A stretch of 64,000 nt of DNA from Puccinia triticina (GCF_026914185.1 NC_070574.1:2418501-2482500), one strand, 5' to 3'; counted from the stretch's first letter, positions 11,094 through 21,930 are shown. The notes: generated by a model from the sequence alone, not told the origin. Program-made: numbers and translations.

Positions 11094-11624
11094 TTATTGC
11101 ATTTTACAGTTTTTTTTTGGAACATGGTCGGACTTGAGCGCCGTGCCGAAGTTGACGACTTTGGTCCAGAGCTTGTTTGAGCTTGCTCGCCCATCCAGAT
11201 GCGCCTCGATCACCGCCCCGTACGGCTTGAACGCCGTCCTTGTCAGGGGGAGAATCGGCACCCTTCTTACCATCTCTGCCGCTTTCTTCATCAGAACGCT
11301 CGCGGGCATCAGCACTCCATCTTTATCTTTGATCGGAACAAACGGCTCGGTGATTGACCCTATGGAACGACCGGCAAAAGTTCGCACCACTGGATCGGAT
11401 TCAGGCAGGCTCTTGTCAGCTCGAGATTGGAGCGGATGTGGGCTGGTAATGTAAATATGTATATGCGGAGGGCACACCTGAGCATCATCCGGCAAGTCCG
11501 GGGCAGGGTTGAGTCTGTCGAGGCCATAGACCAAGCAGGCCGGCGCTTCATTGCCACTAAAGAGGGTCGTGCTGATGTCAAACCCAACAATCGTGCCCGA
11601 GGGAAGGCCGAGCTTGATGATCAC
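11094..11624 (-). pseudogene. Allantoicase / ureidoglycolate lyase fragment
   Basis: On the minus strand the frame starts VIIKLGLPSGTIVGFDISTT.. and continues FSGNEAPA, a typical allantoicase motif. Allantoicase splits allantoate to ureidoglycolate and urea in purine breakdown. Further on, LTRTAFKPYGAVIEAHLDG and VNFGTALKSDH resemble the start of a ureidoglycolate lyase, the next enzyme of the pathway, so the fragment may come from a fused gene. The middle (about 11400-11480) may contain an intron. Both genes are cut short: sequence before 11624 and after the polyA/T run at 11080-11120 does not continue either family. A frame-preserved but truncated relic, or a captured fragment, is likely. 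The family call is from motif memory, not a search. Confidence 0.55.
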
Positions 11625-12924
11625 CCTTTAAGAATCAGCCGGCTTTCAGGCGGAAGCACTTGTTTTGTAGGAAGACAAGGAGGAGCGATAGTCGGGGGAA
11701 CGTGGCTCGGAAGGAGCCGATGGAGCTGAGCAAGGTGCGGAGCTCGCTGGAGGATGTGATGTGGATGGGGTGTGGGCCGGGCAAGCGAACTTAACACAAG
11801 TCCCTCCTTGTGCTTGCAGGGCGCGAGCACCCTCCCGCTTGCGGGAGGGACTTGTGCCTAATGTCCCAAATTTGGCTTGAGGCTGCCCAGCCATTTGTCC
11901 AAAATTCCCTTCAAACCCACCTATCACCGTATACCCTTCTGATTTCTTCACAGCCTTGAGTAACATTAGAATCAGCTTTCATTTCTACATAATATCATGT
12001 ATTCAGCACAATACCTACCCCCATCCCCTCAAAGAGAAATTGATGTAAAAAACCCCACTTTAGAGCCTATCCAGCCTGGTGTAGACCGGATAGCGCGTCC
12101 GGCCTAAACACATGAAAATAAGGTTGCACATCTCTACCGCAAGCTGCCTGCATGGGATGGCACTCTTTGAGAGACCAGTCATTTTTAAGTTAATACCAAA
12201 CAAACCCGTGAGAGCATGTCCAATGGCGACCTTCGGATGATCCAATGGCTTGTTCACATTGCTCAAGAAGAGCCCTTGCAAGAATGGCCGCTGAGCGGTC
12301 AGTGATGAATGGATTTACTTGAAAAAACTTGTACAATATAGCTAAGATCAAGGCCTACAAACTGGCACATGAGGCATGGAAATTGAAGCCGAAAGAGGGG
12401 AGTAAAAAGAGATGTAATTTCAAAAAACACGATTTTCTCTGTAAAACCCCGTCAGCCTCAGGCCAAGCATGGGACTTTAGTCATAAGCCTCTCCTTTGGA
12501 GACACTTTGCGCCTCCTTGGAGAGGCTTAGTTAAGCTTGCGGGCAAGGAGGAGGCAGGTGTAGAGGGACACATCTGAGGATGTGGGTTGGTGAGGGTGGG
12601 GGAGATGGAGGGTGGCGGTGATCTGATGAGCAGACTTGGAAAAAATGGGGCGGGTGGATGGGTGAGGGCCAAGGGTGACGTGTCCCTCTGATGGGCGGAC
12701 TTTGTCTTGGCCCCCTCTGCCCTTTTTTGGGGGTGAGAGCATCTCCAACGGTCCCTGGATTGCGCAGACCCCTGCAGACCCTGGGTCGCGGCCCTGGACC
12801 ACATGTAACGGGGTATCCCAGGCTTTGTTCACGGCGGACTCTCCAGAAATAGAGACACAACAAGAGGCTGGACCAACTTGTTGTCAGCAATACCACAACT
12901 TGCCCATCAAGCCACACAGACAGA
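11625..12924. other. Intergenic, repeats and MITE ends
   Basis: No gene was recognised. Visible structures: an inverted repeat around 11794-11862 (ACAAGTCCCTCC / GGGAGGGACTTGTG), an inverted pair AAGCCTCTCC / GGAGAGGCTT at 12487-12532, and a MITE-like end GAGCATCTCCAACGG at 12737-12751, the same end motif as the Harbinger-type MITEs at 13751 and 22019. Confidence 0.4.
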
Positions 12925-13473
12925 TGACCACCTTCTGGTCATCCTTCCAATTCTCAAACACCCACCGGTCATCCTTTCAATGACCGGCCATGTGCATCAT
13001 GCCCGGTCATCAATAGGATATCCAGTCATGGTCATCATTCTCGATGCCTGGTCATCATTCTTGATGCCCGGTCATTGGTCTTGATGAACAGTCATCAGTC
13101 TTGATGCCCGGTCTCTGGTCTTAATGACCAGCCATCAGTCTTGATGACCAGGCATTGGTTTTGATGACCGGTCATCAGTCTTGATGCTTGGTCATTGGTC
13201 TTGATGACCAGTCATGAGTATTGATGACCGGTCATCAGTCTTGATGCCCGGGCATCGGTTTCTATGACTGGTCATCAGTCTTGATGCCCGGGCATCAGCT
13301 TTGATGACCGGTCATCAGTGTCAATGCCCGGTAATTGGTCTCAATGACCTGTCATCAGTCTTGATTCCCGGTGATCGGTCTCAATGACCGGTCATGGGTA
13401 TCAATGCCCGGTCATCCTATTGATGACCGGTCATGGGCATTGATGCCCAGTCATCCTATTGATGATTGGTCAT
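12925..13473. repeat. Palindromic satellite, ~20-bp unit
   Basis: About 25 imperfect tandem units of roughly 20 bases, of the type GGTCATCAGTCTTGATGACC. Many units meet to form the 12-base palindrome ATGACCGGTCAT with a central CCGG. It is the same core as the arrays at 51.9, 55.2 and 57.3 kb. No coding sense. Confidence 0.85.
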
Positions 13474-13751
13474 CAGCAGCGAGATCCAATTGAATGAAAA
13501 GAGGATTGGCCGGTAGGTGAGGTAGCGTGCGGTATAGTGTGCGTGGGGTGCAAGCTGGTGCAAGGTGCGGCCGACAAGGGCCGAGTATTGGGTTGGAGCA
13601 GACTTGCCACAAGTGGAGGGCTGTGGTGAGTTGAGGCGACTTGGGAGGTGTTTGGCGAGTCGGATAGCAAGTCTGTTGGACCCCAAAAACTCGCGCGACT
13701 TGCTAAATTGGGGTTGCAAGTCCTGCTTTAGCGAGTCCGTTGGAGATTCTC
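13474..13751 (-). mobile_element. Harbinger-type MITE (partial)
   Basis: Read on minus it starts GAGAATCTCCAACGGACTCG, next to TTA (13752-13754), and matches the copy at 22019-22238 on plus over more than 200 bases. The far end merges with the satellite and is not defined. TTA and the GAG-ATCTCC end suggest a PIF/Harbinger-mobilised MITE. Confidence 0.6.
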
Positions 13752-13988
13752 TTAGCCTGGAGGCCAGCATCTTGCCACTGTTCCCACCGGATGTTGTCAG
13801 TTCAAGCATGTTTGTCGGCAAACCGACCCCAGGCAAGTTATGTTAAACTTGCCTGAAGTCAAGTGCCGGCTGTTTGGCTGCCAATTCGGCTGACCGCAGG
13901 CCAACAGGTGTGCGGTCAATCAGGCGGGTGTTTTGTCTTTGACGGCAGTTTCAACGGGCAAAACCTAAATCTGCGCAACTGCCGTGTA

Positions 13989-14143
13989 TGGTGTTCAAAA
14001 TTGCATGTCACAGTTTACATAAAATCATAAAGCCAATTTTGGCTGGGAGATGTCAGTGTGCATAAAACTTAAAGTGACATCTCCCAGCCAAAATTGCAGT
14101 TTATGATTTTATGTAAAAAAATCTCATGCAATTTTGAACACCA
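13989..14143. mobile_element. Fold-back MITE, 155 bp, TA target
   Basis: Arms of about 70 bases starting TGGTGTTCAAAATTGCATG are nearly perfect reverse complements around a short loop. TA flanks both ends (13987-13988, 14144-14145), as for Tc1/mariner MITEs. RNA from it would form a long hairpin. Confidence 0.78.
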
Positions 14144-14734
14144 TAATTATATCCCATACAAATTTTGATTGGGTCTGGCTTATAACGCACTCCAAAGAAT
14201 TACAGTCATGCACTCCCAAAAAGGAGTGAAAGTCCTCTCCAAAAAAAAGTGATCAAAATGGGAGTGTCAAGAGGTTCACTCCAATATGTATTGCAGTGAA
14301 AACTCATGCACTCAAATCACTCCAATAGGGGGGTTCGCTGTTCTCCTCCACGCTCCGCTTGTCAACCACATTGTTCTCCTCCACGCTACGCAAGACAGAA
14401 TTAAAACATTTTATCTTTCACCTTAAACAAAAAGTTGCAGTACCATACTAAGCTAGCGTTGCTGGTAACGGTAACGATAACGATAATGATGAAGAATCGG
14501 CCCGTTTTCGTTGTGTTCCCCGTTATCGGTAACATAACTACCAACTGGTCCCTATCACAGGTTTCAAGTTTGCTGCATGCCTTTGTGACATGTGCTAGAG
14601 CGCGGGACTTCCTGGGTTTGCCGGGGGTATGAATTCTAGGTGGCATCGCAAATAGTTGCAAATTGATCCCAGCAGAGTTTCAACTTGAATATTCCATTCT
14701 ACCTAACTTGTTTACTTTCCGAGTGGATCGCAGT
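14144..14734. other. Intergenic, GGAGTG hairpin-related sequence
   Basis: 14200-14330 has repeated CACTCC / GGAGTG motifs in both orientations, related to the hairpin at 54996-55160. Next come two copies of TTCTCCTCCACGCT (14340-14390). No gene seen. Confidence 0.35.
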
Positions 14735-14743
14735 CCAAGTCAG

Positions 14744-14842
14744 GTTAGTTTGGCTTTTTCCTTTCTTCCTCCTGTTCACCGGCTTTGTCTCCACCTGGAA
14801 CAAGAGTTCATCTGACTAGATTTCTCCTGTTAATTGATCTAG
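14744..14842 (+). promoter_or_regulatory. 5'UTR intron of paralogue 3
   Basis: GTTAGT...ATCTAG, 99 bases. The exon before it ends GGATCGCAGTCCAAGTCAG and the next exon begins CCTTCGCAAATC; both are conserved in paralogue 4 (CCTTCGTAAATC after its acceptor). A spliced leader is therefore likely. Confidence 0.55.
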
Positions 14843-14891
14843 CCTTCGCAAATCTACTCTTATAGCTTGAAGGCGGTTACTTCCTTTCGCC

Positions 14892-17001
14892 ATGCCACGA
14901 CGCTCCTCCAATCGCTCATCGAACCCAAGCATTCTTACCTCGCATGAAACTGGTGTAGCGGCTAGTACTTCAGGAGATGAAGCGCTGGAGTATTACGCCT
15001 TGCACTCCGATGGCCACCATACTTCTCCAAACACGCCAGATGCTTCCACATCTGCCCGAGCTCCTCTACCACCCCCGAACGATTTCCGACCAACCAATCC
15101 TCCCGGAAACAATTCACCCAACATTATGGGGCAAACCCCAGCTGACGACCAAGGTATTGAGATCACAGGCCCGGCCAACGTGGACGAACTATCCGGCGAC
15201 AGTAGCAGCGTGAGTGATATCGGGTTTTGATTGCTTTATTCTATAGAAACTTACCTGATGACTTCTTGTGGTCATCCTTTTTTTGGGTTGAAAGGCGAGG
15301 CGAACATCGGATAACAAATTGCGGTCTGCCGATGAGCAGTTACTGGAACCCGTCTCTCGTTCTGCCCCAGACAATGTCACATCGTCCAGGTCACGTTCAC
15401 CACATCAAGCTTCCCCAAGCAACCCAGCAGCTCCAACTCGGCCTACGGAGCCGTCGCAAACCGAACCACACTTCAACTCATTTCTGTCAGACACTTCCAC
15501 CCTCTCTGATCTGACAAGTCTGCCTAGCAGCCCAGCGGCTCCACCTGATATGTGCCCCAAAGATGATTATCGATTCGTACTGGAGCATCCAATCCCGCCA
15601 CCAGTCGCCGCAACCGATGAAATAGGACAATACGAATTCTCGACCTGCCACCAATGCCGCGCCAAGACCACCCGACCCAAGATGATTTGCGATCGATCGC
15701 AAGATTCCAGCTGTTTCAATCGAGTTTGTGACCGCTGCTTAACCGCACGAGCAGTATACGGCAGCGTGCCCGAGCTTCAGCCTCCGATATTTGAATTCGT
15801 ACCAGGTGGCAGTATGCTGTGTGTGAAATGCAGAGGTGTCTGCCCTTGCGTTTATTGTCGCAGGAACCGGGGTGAAAATGAACAGAACCGACGAGGGCTG
15901 CATCAAGGCTTGACGTCCCAGGGCAGGGAGAAGGAACTGCTGAGGAATAAACGAATGCAAGAAAAGGCCAAGCTGAAAAAAGAATCAGGGCGCAGCGCGG
16001 GCCTTCGTGATTCAGCACCAGCCAAGCGCAAACGAGCTTCAACAGTTCCTCCAGCTGCTCGGAAGAAGGGGAAAAAAGAAGGGTCGGACCAATCTCCCGC
16101 GAATTTCGCCGGCAACTCTAATCGTCGAACTGCGTCTGTAAACCGGTCCATCTTATCCGCCGGGGGTGACAGCATTCCAGCGAATACGCATAACCAATTG
16201 AGCCAGAGGTCAAGTAGAACTCGAGCAGGCTCTACTAACTTGAGAACTTTGATTCCTCGGAGTTATACCATACCGCAACTCACACGAGACGGTCGTCCAA
16301 AAGCCAAACCTGGCCCAAAGAAGCGTGAAAGCCAAACTCTTCCCTCTCAGGTGCAAAACGAGATCGATCCCGACTTAGACAAGACACTGGTCGATCAACC
16401 CCTCCAGTCTGATAAACGATTAGAAGAAGCCGCACCCGCAATGACTTCCCTCCTACCCAGCGAGGACAGCCCTGGTGAAAACCAAACTTTTCCCTCTCAG
16501 GCGCAAAAGGAGACCAATCCCGACTTAGACAAGACACTGATCGATCAACCCCTCCAGTCTGATAAACGATTAGAAGAAGCCGCACCCGCAATGACTTCCC
16601 TCCTACCCAGCGAGGACAGCCCTGGTGAAAACCAAACTTTTCCCTCTCAGGCGCAAAAGGAGACCAATCCCGACTTAGACAAGACACTGATCGATCAACC
16701 CCTCCAGTCTGATAAACGATTAGAAGAAGCCGCACCCGCAATGACTTCCCTCCTACACAGCGAGGACAGCCCTTCGGACCCGGAGATGTCTGACCTTGAA
16801 CGTTTGGAGCGTTCGGAGAAACAGCTCGAGCTCAAGTTGCGTGAAATCGAGCTTCAAAACGCGGCCGATGAGATCAAGAGACAGAAGGCTAAGGGAGAGG
16901 CCTTCGATAAGGCTAAGATGATGCAAGACTTCTTACAGTCGGGATTGAGCTACGAAAAGGCCATGGAAGCTACACTCACATTTCTGGGGCCGTCAACTTG
17001 A
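14892..17001 (+). CDS. zf-4CXXC_R1 (CDCA7-like) protein, paralogue 3
   Basis: Two exons, 14892-15209 and 15295-17001, with a phase-0 intron (GTGAGT...GAAAG), give about 674 residues, the longest of the four. The start CGCC-ATG is shared with paralogues 2 and 4. Order: acidic N-terminus (SGDEALEYYALHSD), Ser/Pro-rich segment, 11-cysteine finger (about 15645-15870, CHQCRAKTTRPKMIC to CRGVCPCVYCRRNRG), basic region rich in KKGKK, a degenerate AT-hook (about 16285-16320), three 50-residue repeats (16327-16776), and the conserved C-terminal helix (LERSEKQLELKLREIEL ... KAKMMQDFL.SGLSYEKAMEATL). The frame is open throughout and all key cysteines are kept, so it is probably functional. A nuclear, DNA- or chromatin-binding role is inferred from the finger family; the partner and target are unknown. 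Confidence 0.85.
16327..16776 (+). repeat. Three in-frame 150-bp repeats in paralogue 3
   Basis: Units start at 16327, 16477 and 16627. Units 2 and 3 are almost identical; unit 1 differs slightly. Each encodes about 50 residues with DLDKTL.DQPLQSDKRLEEA and AMTSLL, while the other paralogues have one unit (for example MDNTLMNQLLQSNNRLAEA in paralogue 2). The multiple of three keeps the frame. Confidence 0.9.
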
Positions 17002-17340
17002 TCATCGCATAATAAGCTTGGATCAACAATTAAGTTTCTTGGATATCATCCTCAGGTGATTGAAATATTTTTTCTATGATCTTGTTTTTCCTTCTTCCTC
17101 GTGCCTCAAAATGTTTGACATACTTGTTCTTTTCAAGCAGAGTAGTGAGGGCACACAAATCCTGTTGTAATCTTGATATCATTTCCTTTTCCCCTTTCCT
17201 TCCCCTATCTATTGTTTACTCCAATCCATGTTGAATCTGCATGCTTGGCCTTCTGTCCCACCATTTGCCCTACATCATCTTCACAGCTCATTAATAATTT
17301 AATTAGAAAACATATCAGGGGTAGAATGTTGTGATCAGCT
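17002..17340. other. 3' flank of paralogue 3
   Basis: Low-complexity T/C-rich sequence; probable 3' UTR and spacer. No gene seen. Confidence 0.3.
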
Positions 17341-17399
17341 TTAGGGAGTGTTTGCAGTGGTGTAGAAATAAAGGTTGGGTAGGGTGTAGAAATGACCAC

Positions 17400-18990
17400 T
17401 TCTGCTTTCTTCAAGAATGTATGTCTGGGCTTGAGTGATTATCAATGTCTTGGCTCTGCGCTGCTATGTTCTACTAGCCTTCAGTGCTCCACAATGAGCC
17501 TAATCTATAGTGTAATAATCTGCAAATGATGAAGCTCCACACTCTGCAAGCACAAGTCCACAGTAGCAATGAAGCAAGTAAGCAAAATAAGGGTCCATAA
17601 AAATGTTCTAATACTCTAGTGCGTCTGTAAGTGTAGGTACAATGATGAGCAGTAAGTAAGATAATGAAAAGGAAAAGAGAAGAGAAACCATGAGCCTTCC
17701 CTCCTTCTCTGTTCCTCTCCGCCCAACTCCTGCACATCACATTCCCAGGCTCAGCTCCTCTCTGACGCTTGACCTCCCACGTCCTCTGTGTAGCCCCCGT
17801 CAGTCAGTCTCTCACCAGCACCTCCACCCCAGCTCCACCCACTTCAGCTGCCCTGGGTCACCCGCTGACACGCCACTGCTATCAGTCCCCGCATTTGGTC
17901 CACCGCAGTCCAGCTCTTGCCCTTTGCCCGCCACCCAATCCAAACTACGCGGTCCACAATCCGCGCTTTCCATAAGCTTTTCCTGTTGTGCTTTTCTGGC
18001 ATCATCCTCAGTGCTTATGTTGCCAAATGCACTCTGAGCTCAGCCGCTTGTGCATTCCAGCCCGTGCTATTGTCAAGTGGACATTCTACCACACTTGTCA
18101 ATGTAAAACTCTGGAGCAGTTGCTATGTAGTGTGGATTGTGGGTATGGCTATGTAGTAGCCTGTCAGAATGTGATGACAGCTACAGACCGTTGTGAGAAT
18201 GAAAGCTGGTTGGTGGGTAGAAAAGTCCACTAGCCGCCTCTTTCAAGAATATATGTGTCTGGGCTGAGTGATTATCAGTGTCTTGGCTCCGCACTGCTAC
18301 TTTCCACTAGCCTTCAGTGCTCCTCAATGAGCCTGATCTATAGCGTAATAATCTGCAAGTGAAGAAAGCTCCACACTCCGCAAGTAAAAGATAAGGTCAC
18401 GTAAAAACTCTTCTAATACTCTAGTATGTCCGTAAGTGTAAGTACAATGATGAGTCCTCCGTAAGATGATGGAAAACAAGGAAAGAGAAGAGAAACCATG
18501 AACCTCCACCCCCTTCCTTCCCTCCATGCCATTTGCCGTTCCCACCCAATCCAACATTTTCCCGCACTAATCTGTCAGCTCCGCCTGCTTTCCCGCACAT
18601 CACTATCCCAGACTCTGCTCCTCTCCAATGCTTGACCTCCCACGCCCGTCCGTCAGTCTCTTGCCACCGCCTCCGCCCCAGCTCCACCCGCTGGTGGAAC
18701 CCACTTTGGCTACCTTGGCTCACCTGCTGACGCACCGCTTCTACCAGCCCACGAGTGTAGTCCGCCGCAGTCCAGCCCTGTCTTTTGGCTCCGGTCCAAC
18801 TCTCCAATCCAAACTCCGTGATCCGTGATCTGTGCATTCTATCTGTGCGCAACTTTCCGTAAGCTTTCTTAGCGTGATTTCTGATGTCATCCTCAGTGCT
18901 TGTGTCACCGTAATGCACTCTGCGCTCAGCCTCTCTGTGCATTCCTGCCTGCGCTATCACCAAGTGGACATTCTACCATGCCTGCCTATA
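17400..18990. repeat. Direct tandem duplication, ~0.8-kb units
   Basis: About 17410-18110 and 18245-18990 align in the same orientation. Shared landmarks: GAGTGATTATCA, CTAGCCTTCAGTGCTCC, TCTAATACTCTAGT, GAGAAGAGAAACCATGA and CAAGTGGACATTCTACCA. The second unit ends near a TATA-like CTATATAAATC (18983). They may be two LTRs or a duplicated non-coding unit. No open gene with known motifs is present. Confidence 0.6.
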
Positions 18991-19109
18991 TAAATCACCA
19001 CACCGTTCATTGGGAGGGTTGGTTCCTCTTGATGACTAGGACAGACCCCGGTAAATACTCTTGATGATTGGTTCAGACCCTTCTGTCCCAGTCATCAAGA
19101 GGGCTGATT

Positions 19110-19493
19110 CAGGGTGTAAACGGGTCGGGTTTGGGTCAAAAAACAGCACCCAAACCCAACCCAACATTTAGCGCAGGTTGAGTTGGGTCAGGGCAGATTT
19201 TAAAATATGCTGCCCAAACCCAACCCGATGTCATACTATTTTGGGTTGGTTTGGGTCTCGGGTTGACCCGACCTCATAGGTGCCAAAAGCCCCCAATTTG
19301 ACTGTTGGAGGCGTCATAGTTGGGTTGCAGGCTGACCCGATTAGGAAATAGGCTGCCCAAACCCAACCTGACAATTTTACAAGTCAGGTTGGGTTTGGGT
19401 CATGTCATTTTCTTCAAGAATGTGCCCAAACCCAACCCAAAACCCGACGGGTCTCGGGTCGGCTTTGGGTTGGCCCGCCCAATTATCATCCTG
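19110..19493. mobile_element. hAT-like non-autonomous element, (GGGTTTGGGT)-rich
   Basis: Starts CAGGGTGTAAACGGGTCGGG and ends GGCCCGCCCAATTATCATCCTG, roughly inverted ends of a hAT-type pattern. The inside is dense in AACCCAACCC and its complement. The flanking 8-mers do not match, so the class is tentative. Confidence 0.4.
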
Positions 19494-19503
19494 AATTGAT
19501 ATA

Positions 19504-19754
19504 ATCAATGGCTGGGAGAATCCCCTCCCGGTCATCAATGAGCTTGCTGACTGGGAATCCCTCCCGGTCAGCGTGTGTATGTATTGCTGACCGGGAGAGA
19601 TTTCTCACGGGCAGTGAGTATATCAGAGCAGGTACCTCACCCGGTACACGGTATCCCGCTGAGCACACGCCGGTGGGTACGGGTGTTGAGAATTTGCAAA
19701 ATTTCCGGCCGGTAACCGCACCCGCAGTGGGTACCCGGGTGCAAGAGGCCATCT
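19504..19754. mobile_element. Truncated hAT-like element end with palindromic DNA
   Basis: Has two CCCTCCCGGTCA palindromic modules, a GGTACCC-rich part, and an end GGCCATCTCTA like the right end of the hAT-like element at 51454. The opposite end is missing, probably lost. Confidence 0.4.
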
Positions 19755-20207
19755 CTAAGAAAATTTACTCCTGCTTACTCCAAATTGTACTCCTAGGAGG
19801 AGTTTAGTCCAATTATATCGGACCCAATGCAGTTGCCAAGGAGGATTAGTTACCATAACTAATCCTCCCTTAATCCGCAACCAATGCGGATGCTCTAAGC
19901 AACAGAGTCATTAGCTATAAAAACAACAGGACAAGTTTGGGACAGAAGACAAAACATGCATATTCACTCTGGACTGAGAATAAACAACAAGGTAAGGAAA
20001 GGGGAAAAGAAAGGGACAAGAGAAAAATTACGACATAATTTGTGAGTAGTCCAAGTGTCTAGCACTACTCTGCTTGGAAAGAACGACAGTGTCAAAAATT
20101 TTAAGACGCTAGGAAGATAAATACAAGAAGCAAAGATGACTATTATAGAAAATAAGTTAATCCCTGAAGGATGATCTCCGAGAGGCTTGATTTTTGAAAT
20201 GCGGTGA
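19755..20207. other. Intergenic with a small fold-back repeat
   Basis: 19763-19898 carries inverted AGGAGGATTAGTTA / TAACTAATCCTCC and GCATTGG-type repeats, MITE-like. The rest (19900-20207) is the 3' flank of the minus-strand zinc-finger gene. No gene seen. Confidence 0.35.
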
Positions 20208-21701
20208 TCAAGTCGACGGTCCAAGGAATGTGATAGTAGCTTCCATGGCTTTTTCGTAGCTCAATCCAGACTTTAAGAAGTCCTGCATCATCTTAGCCTT
20301 CTCGAAGGCCTCTGCCTTAGCCTTCTGTCGCGCGGCCTCATCGATCGCGTTCTGAAGCTCGATTTCGCGCATCTTGAGCTTGAGCTCCTTCTCCGATCGC
20401 TCCAAACGCGCATAGTCGGACATCTTCGGGTCCGAGGGGTTCTCTTTGCTTTTTATGAGCGAAGCCATGCCGGATGCGGCTTCTACTAATCGTTTATTGG
20501 ACTGGATAAGATGGTCCACCATTGTGTTGTCCACCTCGCGATCGATCTCCTTCGGATTAGAGGGGAGAGTTTGGTTTCCAAGCGTCGTCGCACTAGGATT
20601 AGCTTTTAAATGACGGCCTCGTTTGGGTTTTGGTTCGGCGTAATCCCGAGCCATCAACCCTGTCATGGTAGTGGGATTGACAGACGCAGTTTGAGTAGAA
20701 TTGCCGGTTGAATTTGCTGGAAATTGGTCCGAGAAGTTGATATCGCCCCACAAGGCACCCCCTTGTTTTTTTCTCCTTTTTCGAGTAACTGGAGAAACTG
20801 CTGAAGGTCTTTCGCGCTCGGCTGGTGCTGAATCACGAATGCCCGCGCCCCAGCTTGATGCTTTCTTCAGCTTGACCCTTTCTTGGATTTGCTTCTTCTT
20901 CAACAGCTCCTGCTCCCTGCTCTGTGATTTCAAGCCTTGAAGCGAACTCAGAGCGTTATCCGGTCGCCCTCGTCGGTTTTCTTCTTTTTCGCCTCGCTGC
21001 CTCCGACAAGTGGCGCAAGGGCAGATACCTCTGCATTTCACACACAGCATCTTGCCACCTGGTACGAATTCAAATATCGGAGGCTGAAGCTCAGGTACGC
21101 CGTCGTACACTGCTCGATTGACCAAGCAGTGGTCGCACACTCGACTGAAACAGTTCGGATCCTGTGATTGATCGCAAATCATCTTGGGTCGGGTGGTCTT
21201 GACACGGCATTGATGGCAAGTTGAGGATTCGTATTGTCCTGTTTCATCGGGTTCGGTGGCTGGTGGCTGGAGGTTTGCAATATTCCATCTGCATGACGTT
21301 CGCCGCGCCTTTCGATGCAAAAAAAGGATGACGAGAAGTCATCAGCTTGCCCCCATAAGATAAAGCAATCACAACCCGGAATCGCTTACGCTACTATCGA
21401 TGCCGAATTTTTTTTCCCCGTTGACCGGAGCTGTGGTCTCAATACCTTGGTCGTCCCCTGGGGTTTGCCCCTTAATGTTGCGCGAGTTGTTTCCGGAAGG
21501 ATCGGTTGGTCGGATATTGCTCAGGGGAAAATTCGGAGCTGGAGCAGAGGTGAAAGCTCCCGGCATGTTTGGAGGAGTATCTTGGTCATCAGAGTGCAAA
21601 GCGTAAGACTCCAGAGCTTCATCTCGAGCTGCTGCGGCAGTTTCATACAAGGCGAAAATGTTTGGACTAGAGGAGCGATTGGAGGAGCGTCGGGGTAGCA
21701 T
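20208..21701 (-). CDS. zf-4CXXC_R1 (CDCA7-like) protein, paralogue 4
   Basis: Minus-strand gene with exons 21701-21390 and 21308-20208. The phase-0 intron (GTAAGC...GAAAG) is at the same site as in the other paralogues. Product about 470 residues. The start ATG at 21701, in CGCCATGCTACC, is chosen over an upstream in-frame ATG (21764) because paralogues 2 and 3 start there. N-terminus MLPRRSSNRSSS and DEALESYALHSDD; the linker between exon 2 start and finger is much shorter than in paralogues 2 and 3. The finger lies at about 21217-20993 (CHQCRVKTTRPKMIC to CRGICPCATCRRQRG, 11 cysteines). Then basic linker, degenerate AT-hook (PKRGRHLK) and the C-terminal helix with KAKMMQDFLKSGLSYEKAMEAT. 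The frame is intact. Orientation is opposite to the other three, so the cluster grew by more than simple tandem duplication. Confidence 0.85.
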
Positions 21702-21827
21702 GGCGACAGGCGAATCTACTGAAGTAACCGCTTTTTCGTCCGCTTCTGGGTTCGTGGATACCAACGGCTTACTAGCAGGAATAAGACAGGTCTTGGCAAG
21801 CGACGGGTAACGCTAGATTTACGAAGG

Positions 21828-21930
21828 CTACAAAGAGGACAAATCTAATTAGATGGACTCTTGCGCCAGTGGGATAGGCCTGTCAATAAAACCAGGGAAT
21901 TGGAGGAAGAGAGCGAAAAATGTCACTTAC
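21828..21930 (-). promoter_or_regulatory. 5'UTR intron of paralogue 4
   Basis: On minus: GTAAGTG...TTTGTAG, 103 bases, after GGATCGTACTTAGTCAG and before CCTTCGTAAATC. Both flanks match those of paralogue 3. Confidence 0.55.

Noticed and set aside
10900..11454. 184-codon plus-strand frame
   Set aside because: Antisense to the allantoicase/ureidoglycolate lyase motifs on minus over most of its length.
12925..13473. Spaced palindromic repeats as a CRISPR array
   Set aside because: Units are contiguous and imperfect with no unique spacers, no cas genes, and the surroundings are eukaryotic.
16280..16741. Minus-strand repeat protein of 153 codons
   Set aside because: It is the antisense of the 150-base repeats in zinc-finger paralogue 3.
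19110..19493. GGGTTTGGGTT-rich DNA as an interstitial telomere
   Set aside because: No TTAGGG-type regular array; the motif alternates strands inside an element-like unit.
21369..21764. Upstream ATG at 21764 as start of paralogue 4
   Set aside because: The ATG at 21701 is conserved in context (CGCCATG) and position in paralogues 2 and 3; the extra 21 codons have no counterpart.
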